A stretch of 34,363 bases of DNA from JAGPIS01 sp964635545 (lineage in GTDB: Bacteria; Bacteroidota; Bacteroidia; Bacteroidales; Marinilabiliaceae). Both the position numbers and the translations under genes were made by a program. Positions 18,516 through 26,873 of the stretch are shown here, piece by piece; positions within the stretch are counted from its first letter, which is position 1, and each line of letters starts with the position of its first letter. The stretch is taken from assembly GCA_964635545.1 (NCBI GenBank), contig CAZWOA010000029.1, positions 1-34,363 of the forward strand, in the 5' to 3' direction. The notes under the pieces were generated by a model. That model ran no database searches. It saw only the letters and a list, made by a program, of their open reading frames with translations, and was not told where the DNA came from.

Positions 18516-19658
18516 ATGAGTGCAATCAGCGGTCAAAAAACAGAGCGATTCCTTTCGTTGGATGTGTTTCGCGGTATCACGGTAGCCCTAATGATACTGG
18601 TGAACACCCCCGGATGGGGCACACGAACCTTTGAGTTCCTCATTCACGCAAAGTGGATGGGGTTCACCCTTGCCGACCTTGTATTTCCGTCATTTCTGTT
18701 TGCAATGGGTAGCTCGCTAAGCTTTTCAATGCTGAAAATAAAGCAGTTACCCAATAAAGATGCACTGTACAAAATATTAAAACGCACCATAATAATATTT
18801 CTTTTGGGCTACTTAATGTATTGGTTTCCATTTTTTGAAACATCCGAAAGTGGTGCTTTAATGTTAAAACCAATATCACAAACAAGGATAATGGGCGTTC
18901 TGCAACGCATAGCATTATGCTACCTTTTTGCATCAATAATATTTCTTTATTTATCAGAAAGATGGGCAATAATAATATCCACAATAATATTACTAGGTTA
19001 TTGGGGAATACTATACATTTTTGGTGAGCCAGGCGCCCAACTTGAAATGGCAACCAATGCAGCCACCAAATTCGACCTGTCAGTATTGGGAATTGGTCAC
19101 ATTTATAAGCGCGACAACATACCGTTCGACCCCGAGGGACTGCTCAGCACACTTCCTGCAATAGTCAATGTGATAGGTGGTTACATAGCAGGCAGCTACA
19201 TCCGAATGAAAGGAAAAACCCATGAAGGCATAGCGATGCTGCTAATTGTGGGTTTTGTAATGACATCATTGGCATTGTGGTGGGATTTATTATTCCCCAT
19301 TGGTAAAAAACTTTGGACAAGCTCATTTGTTATTTACACCATAGGGTTAGATTTATCAATAATGGCAATTCTGATATATCTTATTGAACTTAAGAATATC
19401 AAATTTGGAGTATCATTCTTCGATGTTTTTGGTAAAAACCCGTTATTTATATATCTGTTTTCAGAGCTTTTTTACATTACACTATGTTTAATTCCGGCAG
19501 GCAACTGCCTGAACCTGTTTAGGTGGGTGAGCGTTAATATATTCCAATACATTATGCCAGGTGCTTTGGGTTCGTTTCTCACATCAATAGTATATTTGCT
19601 AATATGCTGGTTTTTAGGATATATACTTCATAAAAAACGGATATACATTAAAATTTAA
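18516..19658 (+). CDS. HGSNAT-like transmembrane acyltransferase (DUF5009/DUF1624 type)
   Basis: A 380-residue multi-pass inner-membrane protein related to heparan-alpha-glucosaminide N-acetyltransferase. The N-terminus carries the family signature RFLSLDVFRG (11-20), then IHAKWMGFTLADLVFPSFLFAMGSS, with His44 at the place of the acetyl-accepting histidine of human HGSNAT. RIMGVLQRIALCYL and GKNPLFIYLFSEL are also typical. About ten hydrophobic segments follow. The human enzyme uses cytosolic acetyl-CoA to acetylate terminal glucosamine in the lysosome lumen; here the periplasm would be the equivalent side (inference). Bacterial members are frequent in Bacteroidota PULs, but their substrates are poorly known. 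The 3-bp spacing from GH89 suggests translational coupling. Confidence 0.85.
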   Translation: MSAISGQKTERFLSLDVFRGITVALMILVNTPGWGTRTFEFLIHAKWMGFTLADLVFPSFLFAMGSSLSFSMLKIKQLPNKDALYKILKRTIIIFLLGYLMYWFPFFETSESGALMLKPISQTRIMGVLQRIALCYLFASIIFLYLSERWAIIISTIILLGYWGILYIFGEPGAQLEMATNAATKFDLSVLGIGHIYKRDNIPFDPEGLLSTLPAIVNVIGGYIAGSYIRMKGKTHEGIAMLLIVGFVMTSLALWWDLLFPIGKKLWTSSFVIYTIGLDLSIMAILIYLIELKNIKFGVSFFDVFGKNPLFIYLFSELFYITLCLIPAGNCLNLFRWVSVNIFQYIMPGALGSFLTSIVYLLICWFLGYILHKKRIYIKI

Positions 19659-19773
19659 GCTAACGAAAGTCGTATGTGTGCAAAAAAATCAGTATCATTA
19701 ATAGTGCTTGTATTGAAAAACAGATATAACACCCAGTAACTCCAGGCTCCTTTGCGACCAAAACCAACTACTT

Positions 19774-22416
19774 ATGAATAAATTAATTATACATATAATA
19801 TTTTCAGTAATAATTATCTGCAATATAAAAGCAGAAGACATTAAGGTAGAGCACTATAACAAAGAGAATGGCCTATCGCACAATTCGGTGAGGCATATTA
19901 TTCAGGATAAACTGGGCATACTATGGTTAGGCACCTTCAATGGCCTCAACAGCTTTGACGGTCAGAAATTTACGCCATTCATGAGCGACTCGGGGCATGC
20001 CAATAAAATTCAGAACGACGACATCACAGCACTGGTAATCGACAATAAAAGTAACACGATGTGGATAGGCACCAGGCGAGGTCTCACAAAGTTTGACATG
20101 CGCAACCACCAGTTTACCACATTTCTACCGCAGCCCAACGATCCAAAAACAATTCCCGACTCAGAAATCAGGGCCATACATATCGACAAAACCGGTCGCA
20201 TCTGGATTGGCACAAAGGATTGTGGCCTTTTCATTTATGACGAATCAGAAAACAGCTTTAAAGAGATTGATATTGAGGGATTTAACTATGTAAAAACAAT
20301 TACAGAAGACATAAACGGCAATCTTTGGGTGGGGAGTTTTGAGACCGGCGGCGTGGCCCGCCTAACATTAAACAAAGACGGAAACATCACAAACACAAAG
20401 AGATACAACCTGTTAGTAAAAAATACAGGCATTAAAAATCCATATTTGTATTTTATTTTTCAGGATGATAAATCTGATATTTTTATAGGCACTCGCGAAG
20501 GACTATTCAAATGGAACAAACAGGACGATACATTTGATTTACAGCCAATTCCCAACACCAAATTCAGAGAGACAATCGGCCCCTACTTCACCTGCGTCAC
20601 CAGGTCGGCCGACGGGAAATACTGGCTTGGAACCATAGGAGGCATCATAGTTTGCAACCGGCTCGAAGATATCTCAAAAGGCGAATACTCCTGGTATTTT
20701 TCCAAGCAGTCGGAAAAAACATCGCTGGTTGACAACTCAATTTCGGCACTGTTTTTCGACAATGCAGGATTGCTATGGATAGGCACCGATAACGGACTCG
20801 ATAAATACGACCCGTTTGGAAATCAGTTCAAAACATTCAACTCATTTTCGATGGTTATCGACGGTAAGATACCACGCATCTCCGATTACGAACGCACATA
20901 CGACAACAAGCTGATTGTAGCAACCCACAACAGCGGATTATTTGTAATGGAAAACGGACAATTCAAGCCAATAGTAAAAGACAATTATGAAATATCATCG
21001 ATCTTCACACCCGATGGCAAAATATTTTATTGCGGACTCTGGAATGGTAATATATTAATTTACAACCACATAACAAAAACATCAAAACTACTAAAATTAG
21101 AATTCAAGCCCGATCCAATAATTGCATTCGCCACATTGGATAACGGCGATATGGTAATAGGCTCGCATGGCAACGGAGCCATAATTTTCAACCCTACAAC
21201 CAACAAAACCGACTCAACGCTACGAGTAAAATTCCCCAGTGCATCAATCAACCAAATTGCAGTAACTAACGATAATACGATATGGCTTGCCACCGAAAAT
21301 GGAGTAATAAAATACAACACTGTTAATCAGAGTCATAAAGTATATACCGCCAAAGATGGTTCAGTAGAAGGACTTACCAACAGTAGTGCAAAGGCACTTT
21401 GCATCGATAACAAAGGGAAGCTATGGGTTTCAACACGCATGGGATTGAACTACTATTCGCCTGATATTGACGATTTTATACATGTTAACAATCCACGCGA
21501 ACTAAAAGAGAACTGGATTACAGATATACTGAAAGACAGCAGGGGCGATTTATGGTTCAACTTCAACAACGGACATGTGGGGCGCTTCACGCCCGCTAGC
21601 AACACACTTCTTTCATACAATGTGGGTAGTGGAAACAGGCTTGATATATTTAGCAGTAAAGGATTTATGCTTTTCAATGATTCCATAATATACATAACCG
21701 GCAAAGATGAAATAATATATTTTTCAATCAACGACCTAAAAGACAACCTTAGTGCCGATCCGCCATTCATTAGCGAAGTTAAAATACAGAACAAAACAGT
21801 ATGGCCCGGTGAAGTTATAAACGGACAAGTGGTGCTAAAAGAGAACATAAATTACTCCAAAAACCTTGAATTAAAGTATGTTAACCGCAATTTTACCATA
21901 TCATTCTCATCACCATCATATGCCAATCCACGCCTCAACAAATACGCATATATACTCGAAGGCTTTGATGATGAATGGATTACAACCGACAACAATGCAA
22001 CTTCAATACAGTACACCAACCTCTATCCGGGCGAATACACATTCAAAATAAAATATGCCAACAGCAGCGGATTCCCAAGCGACATATCGGAGTACCGAAT
22101 AGTAATAAAACCACCTTTCTGGCTCACCTACAAGGCGTTAGCCATAGCATTGATTCTGATATCGGCAATCGTTTTTCTAGTCTATCGCCAGTTGAAAAAA
22201 AGCTGGACACTTAAACATGAGTTACTGCTTGAGAAAGTGCAACGCGAGCGCGAAGAGACACTCAACAACGAGAAACTACGCCTCTTCACAAACATATCGC
22301 ATGAGTTACGCACACCTATATCGCTTATTCTTGGCCCTGCAAAACAGCTTTCGGAAGATGATATTGACAATGACCAACAGAAAAAACTAACAAAACTGAT
22401 ACTTCAAAACTCAACA
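19774..22416 (+). CDS. Hybrid two-component system regulator, N-terminal part (cut by gap)
   Basis: The first 881 residues of an HTCS, the usual one-protein sensor-regulator of Bacteroidota PULs. After a signal peptide (1-20, ending NIKAE), about residues 25-690 form periplasmic beta-propeller repeats of the Reg_prop type, seen as recurring (I/L)W(I/L)GT..GL segments. A Y_Y_Y domain (about 700-775, LYPGEYTFKIKYANSSG) follows, then a membrane helix near 785-807. The HisKA dimerisation/phospho-acceptor region begins after it, with His843 in NISHELRTP. The sequence then enters the N gap. There is a 115-bp leader after the acyltransferase gene, so the regulator may have its own promoter, although I see no good -7 box. 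The other part of the gene resumes at 22517. Confidence 0.93.
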
Positions 22417-22516
22417 NNNNNNNNNNNNNNNNNNNNNNNNNNNNNNNNNNNNNNNNNNNNNNNNNNNNNNNNNNNNNNNNNNNNNNNNNNNNNNNNNNNN
22501 NNNNNNNNNNNNNNNN
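22417..22516. other. Assembly gap (100 N) inside the HTCS kinase domain
   Basis: Exactly 100 N. The flanking protein pieces are the HisKA region and the last part of the ATPase domain, which in HTCS proteins are separated by roughly 110-120 residues beyond this break. The real missing length is therefore probably about 350 bp. The different reading frames on the two sides reflect only the arbitrary N length. Confidence 0.95.
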
Positions 22517-23530
22517 AACAAAATATTTGCACGCTTCTATCAGGTTGAAACCACCAAAAACAACCATACAGGCACCGGAATAGGCCTATCATTGGTGAAA
22601 TCGCTGGTAAATATTCACAAATCAGAAATAAAACTGCAAAGCACTGATGGTGAAGGAAGTACATTTACAGTAAAGATACCCATAGATAGGGAATCATACT
22701 CTGATAATGAGATTTTTGACTATGAAGTGAACTACTCAACCAGCGATCAAATTACCGAATTGACACCTGAAACAGACATTTCCGACAAAGAAAAAATATT
22801 AATTATTGAAGATAACAAAGAGCTGCGCGACTACATAGCCGACTACCTATCGGAATACTACACAGTGTTTAAGGCTGAAAATGGCGAAGAGGGGCTGCAA
22901 ATTTGCCGCAGCATCAGACCTATTATTTGCATTGCCGATGTGATGATGCCGGTGATGAACGGCTTTGAATTTTGCGAAACTCTTAAAAATGACGAAAGGA
23001 TAAGTCACATACCGGTTGTGCTACTCACCGCACTCACCGACAATGAAAACCAGATAAAAGGCTATAAGTCGGGCGCAGATGGCTATTTAACAAAACCATT
23101 CGACCCAACATTGCTCAAAACATTTATATCAAATATTATCAGAACAAGAACAGACCTCAAAAAGAGATTCTCGGCCGATATGGAAAGCAATGTTGATATG
23201 CTTACCCATTCGCCTGTAGATGAGGAGTTTCTAAACAAACTTACAGCCATAATAGAGAAGAACATCAGCGACCCCAACCTTGCCGGAAGTCTGCTGTGCT
23301 CTGAGCTGGGCGTTAGTTCGTCAACCCTGTACCGAAGAATCAAGGAGCTTACCGACCTGTCGCCCAATGAGTTCATACGAACAATAAGGCTTAAAAAGGC
23401 GGTTACACTTTTAAAATCGAAACGCAACAACGTGTCGGAAGTTGCTGATATGGTGGGCTTTAACGACCCTTATTATTTTAGCAGATGCTTTAAAAAGCAG
23501 TTTGGATTTCCGCCAAGCGAAATGTTATAA
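22517..23530 (+). CDS. Hybrid two-component system regulator, C-terminal part
   Basis: This continues the same HTCS gene. It opens with KIFARFYQVE and GTGIGLSLVKSLV, the last two boxes of the histidine-kinase ATPase domain. A receiver domain follows (about 22790-23150), with KILIIEDN, the phospho-accepting aspartate at 22937-22939 in IADVMMPVMNG, LLTA and the YLTKPFD lysine. The C-terminus (about 23220-23527) is an AraC-type DNA-binding domain with LGVSSSTLYRRIKELT and VADMVGFNDPYYFSRCFKKQFG. It ends quickly after PPSEML. Its likely targets are the susC promoter, hidden in the first gap, and possibly its own. The stop TAA shares bases with an ATG (TAATG), and the GH28 gene starts at once. Confidence 0.93.
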   Translation, partial: NKIFARFYQVETTKNNHTGTGIGLSLVKSLVNIHKSEIKLQSTDGEGSTFTVKIPIDRESYSDNEIFDYEVNYSTSDQITELTPETDISDKEKILIIEDNKELRDYIADYLSEYYTVFKAENGEEGLQICRSIRPIICIADVMMPVMNGFEFCETLKNDERISHIPVVLLTALTDNENQIKGYKSGADGYLTKPFDPTLLKTFISNIIRTRTDLKKRFSADMESNVDMLTHSPVDEEFLNKLTAIIEKNISDPNLAGSLLCSELGVSSSTLYRRIKELTDLSPNEFIRTIRLKKAVTLLKSKRNNVSEVADMVGFNDPYYFSRCFKKQFGFPPSEML

Positions 23531-23562
23531 TGATATTATTCTCAATAAAAAAACAGATTGTT

Positions 23563-24948
23563 ATGAAAAATCTAAACATCCTATTAATCTCAATATCAAT
23601 ACTTTTAATGTATAGTTGCGTCACCAGACAAAATAGCGACAAGATATTCGTAATAACCGATTATGGTGCTGTGGCCGACGGAGTTACCGATAATGCAGGC
23701 GCAATTAAGAAAGCCATTGATGCATGCGAAAAAGCCGGTGGCGGCAAAGTAGTAATACCTGCCGAGGGAGTGTTTATGACCGGTCCCTTCGACATGATAT
23801 CAAAGATGGAGTTACACGTTGAGGGAGGTGCAACACTACTTGCCAACCCCGATACATCAGTGTATCAGAAGAGTGCATTCAGAGAGAATCCCGGCGAAGG
23901 AACGATATGGATTGGTGGAGAGGATCTGCACGACATAGCTATAACCGGCCTTGGAGTGATTGACGGAAACGGCATAAAATTTATGGGTGAAGAACTCGGT
24001 GACTCCTACGAGCTTCTGCCATTCAACATTAAAGACCCTCGCCCGCATGTGCTCACACTCATCAACGTGAAAAAGCTGAGAATAGAAGATGTAACATTCA
24101 GAAACTCTGCATATTGGACAGTGCACCTTATTGGTTGCGATGACGGAGTAATACGAGGCATAACTATCGACAACAGTCTGAAAATCAGAAACTCTGATGG
24201 CATAGACCTCGACCATAGCAAAAACATCAGAATAAGTGATTGCCACATACAGAGCGGCGACGACAGCATCTGCCTTAAAAATCGCAGGGAATTTGCAGAG
24301 TATGGCAAGTGCGAAAATATTGTTATCTCCAACTGCCTTATGTCATCGCGGTCGTGTGCCTTCAAAATAGGCTCCGAAAACATGGATACCATTCAGAATG
24401 TGACAGTTACCAACTGCACCATTTTGGCAAGCAACAGAGGCATCGGAATTCAGAATCGTGACGAAGGAGTGGTGCAGAACATACTGTTTTCAAATATTAT
24501 AGTTGAAAGTCGCTTCTTCAGTGATGTGTGGTGGGGAAAATCGGAACCTATATACATAACCGCCTATCGCAGAGCAAATATCAACCATAAAGATGCCAAC
24601 TGGCGTTTCCCAAAGGGTGCTACCCAAGGTTTCGTGGGGCAGGTTAACAACATTACCTTCCGCAACATATTTTGCAACACCGAAAACGGAGTGTATATAA
24701 GTGGTGAATCGAAAGATAAAATTAACAATATATTATTGGATGGTGTAACGATTGTACTTAACAGAGTAACTGATTATGAGGGAGGAATTTACGACCGCCG
24801 TCCATGCGAGGGCGAAGGACTTATAAAAGCCAAAACATCGGCATTCTATATCGACAATGCAACTGACGTTGTTACAAGAAGTTGCGACGTTCGTTTTGGC
24901 AATAACCCACCAACCGATATGGGCGAACTGATTTACAGGTCAAAGTAA
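23563..24948 (+). CDS. GH28-family right-handed beta-helix lipoprotein
   Basis: A 461-residue GH28/pectate-lyase-superfamily protein. Classical GH28 enzymes hydrolyse alpha-linked galacturonic acid. ATG 23563 starts a lipoprotein signal (MYSC, Cys19); an earlier ATG at 23530 overlaps the regulator's stop and adds 11 residues. The N-terminal VITDYGAVADGVTDNAGAIKKAI segment is typical. The catalytic region shows NSDGIDLD (Asp212) and SGDDSICLK (Asp233/Asp234). In the third motif, however, the usual Gly-His-Gly is Ser-Cys-Ala (Cys265 at the histidine position), and the usual RIK region reads NRGIGIQNRDEG. It may therefore act on a non-standard uronic-acid linkage or use a changed mechanism. It is probably co-transcribed with the HTCS, and a terminator follows. 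Confidence 0.88.
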   Translation: MKNLNILLISISILLMYSCVTRQNSDKIFVITDYGAVADGVTDNAGAIKKAIDACEKAGGGKVVIPAEGVFMTGPFDMISKMELHVEGGATLLANPDTSVYQKSAFRENPGEGTIWIGGEDLHDIAITGLGVIDGNGIKFMGEELGDSYELLPFNIKDPRPHVLTLINVKKLRIEDVTFRNSAYWTVHLIGCDDGVIRGITIDNSLKIRNSDGIDLDHSKNIRISDCHIQSGDDSICLKNRREFAEYGKCENIVISNCLMSSRSCAFKIGSENMDTIQNVTVTNCTILASNRGIGIQNRDEGVVQNILFSNIIVESRFFSDVWWGKSEPIYITAYRRANINHKDANWRFPKGATQGFVGQVNNITFRNIFCNTENGVYISGESKDKINNILLDGVTIVLNRVTDYEGGIYDRRPCEGEGLIKAKTSAFYIDNATDVVTRSCDVRFGNNPPTDMGELIYRSK

Positions 24949-24992
24949 AAGTGGCGAGAGGAGCGAATCTGGTGTGGGTTAGTTGAATTTTC

Positions 24993-25037
24993 ACCATTAA
25001 GGGAGTTAAGAATTAGAATCTTAATTTCCTTAATGGT
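24993..25037. terminator. Long bidirectional terminator hairpin
   Basis: ACCATTAAGG (24993-25002) pairs with CCTTAATGGT (25028-25037). On the same axis TTAAGA (25006-25011) pairs with TCTTAA (25019-25024), with two G-T wobbles and one A-T pair between. This gives a continuous stem of about 19 pairs and a 7-base loop. It lies between the convergent GH28 and metallophosphoesterase genes and touches the latter's stop codon. It would end transcripts from both sides and marks the right end of the PUL. Confidence 0.8.
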
Positions 25038-26867
25038 TTAGTTATTAAAATCTGTTATCAATCCATTTTTCATATCAATTCTGAAATGGTCGGAAGGCTC
25101 TGCATTATCGAGCATAGACCTGAATGCACGTAGAAACAACATAAAGTCAGAGTATTGATTATCGATTGTTAATTGCTGATTATCAAAATCATTCAAAACT
25201 GAATCAATAATCATGCAATATTGCATTAAGCGAGTAGAGCCAATATCATAAATTGCCAACTGATCGCCGTTCACAAGTCGGTAGAAATCAACAATCATAT
25301 CGAAGCCACTCCAGTTGAATAATAATGAATCACTTACCGAGCTGCCGGAGTATTGAAGCAATTCATAACCGGTGGACTTAAGCATCAAATCCTTTAACTC
25401 AATGGGCCAGTCGTTGGGAATAAAGCGAAGCCGCACCAATTCACGCAAATGCATATCGACCAACTCCCCATAACTCTGGGCATCCAGCACCCTCCTATCC
25501 CAAATATCAGCAGCTTTAGAGGATTGCAAATAGGCATATTCACCTTCGTAAAGGGGAAATAATTCATTGAACCGCGGAACTGTGTCAATCCTGACAGTTT
25601 CGACATCAAAGAATCGGTTATTTCTGATAGTCAGCAATTTATATGCGGCAGGATATCCTGCCAAAGAAGGAATTTGCACATTGACGATAAAATTATCATC
25701 ATCAAACTGCCTCACACCCGTATCGTTGAGATGAAGATGACCAGCAAAATGGATTTTGATGCCCATATCAGCAAAAATACGGGCTATACTATCATTGGGA
25801 ACCCTGAACAACTGCATTTTATGCACACCCAAAAGTGCATTAAGATCATCGGTGGCACCGTCATGAAAATCGACCATGGGATAGTGACTAAATGTTATCA
25901 GAGTCTTATTCAGTCGTTTAGCCTCACCGGTAACATGACGCATCCAAGTGAGCAGATGCCTTTTATGCTTAACGATATTCGAATATTCGCCACCACTAGC
26001 CAATGGTGCTTTCCTGAAATCACCATCATCAGAGGGAAGATAGACATTACCATCGAGAGAAAGCAACCACAAACCATCCATTGGCTCAACCAGATAGCTA
26101 ACATCCGGCAAAGAAACACCGCTACTGTCGGCAACATATTGACGCAAACTGAACTTGGACTCGGAAACAGCCTTATCAAAACTGTAATTTTCATAACTAT
26201 AGGAAGAAAATGGTGTCTCCCAGTAAACGTAATCACGCTGAGGCGCAATACCATTTCTGCCCATAATATTTAATATATCCTCATAGCCAAGTTTGCATAC
26301 ATCACTGGATATTACAACGGGATGTTCATCATCAGAAATAAAAATTGAAGGATCATTTTTACTGAAAATGGCCTGTTTTCGTCCTCCTTCACCCAGATAA
26401 TCAGCTTTTCCGGCATCAATGGTAAAAGGCATTACAGGGTCGTGATTGCCAGAAGTTATAAAAAACTTGATGCCATAACTATCAGAATAGCTCCTCAGGA
26501 TTCTCTCCAAGCCACGTAAGTTATAGGGCTGGCCATCATCGCTATAGTCTCCGGGAAGCATTACAAGTTTAATGTTTCTACGAGCAATGTCGTCTAAAGC
26601 AGCCAAAAAAGCATAATAATTCTCATTGAACAACCGGGTGGAATGAAGTTGCGACTCCATGGTGCGCATCAGCACATATTTATGGGTTTCAGGATTCATA
26701 ACCCCTTTATAATCAACATATTCCAAACTACCATAAAGATCACTCAGATGCACATCCGACAAAAAAGCAATTTGTACACCATCAATGTTGGGTAATGACC
26801 GTTTGCATGAAACCCCGAAAAATATCAGCAATAATGAAAACAGAACAACCCAACGATGATGTAACAT
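25038..26867 (-). CDS. Calcineurin-like metallophosphoesterase lipoprotein
   Basis: A 609-residue lipoprotein (lipobox GVSC, Cys21) with a dinuclear-metal phosphoesterase domain. Motifs in order are Asp38/His40 in SDVHLSD, GDYSDDG (Asp107), GNHDP (Asn141-His142), SHYPMVD and GHLHLND. These are all metal ligands of the family, so the enzyme should be active. The substrate is not predictable; relatives act on phosphodiesters, nucleotides or phospholipids. The C-terminal 200 residues match no domain I recognise. It starts 6 bp after the YfhO-type gene and is probably its operon partner. The lipid anchor places it in the periplasm or outer membrane. Confidence 0.87.
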   Translation of the reverse strand: MLHHRWVVLFSLLLIFFGVSCKRSLPNIDGVQIAFLSDVHLSDLYGSLEYVDYKGVMNPETHKYVLMRTMESQLHSTRLFNENYYAFLAALDDIARRNIKLVMLPGDYSDDGQPYNLRGLERILRSYSDSYGIKFFITSGNHDPVMPFTIDAGKADYLGEGGRKQAIFSKNDPSIFISDDEHPVVISSDVCKLGYEDILNIMGRNGIAPQRDYVYWETPFSSYSYENYSFDKAVSESKFSLRQYVADSSGVSLPDVSYLVEPMDGLWLLSLDGNVYLPSDDGDFRKAPLASGGEYSNIVKHKRHLLTWMRHVTGEAKRLNKTLITFSHYPMVDFHDGATDDLNALLGVHKMQLFRVPNDSIARIFADMGIKIHFAGHLHLNDTGVRQFDDDNFIVNVQIPSLAGYPAAYKLLTIRNNRFFDVETVRIDTVPRFNELFPLYEGEYAYLQSSKAADIWDRRVLDAQSYGELVDMHLRELVRLRFIPNDWPIELKDLMLKSTGYELLQYSGSSVSDSLLFNWSGFDMIVDFYRLVNGDQLAIYDIGSTRLMQYCMIIDSVLNDFDNQQLTIDNQYSDFMLFLRAFRSMLDNAEPSDHFRIDMKNGLITDFNN

Positions 26868-26873
26868 AACTAT

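Noticed and set aside
19774..23530. Frameshift or split of the HTCS gene.
   Set aside because: The two sides are in different frames only because the placeholder is 100 N. The domain content continues logically from HisKA to the ATPase end.
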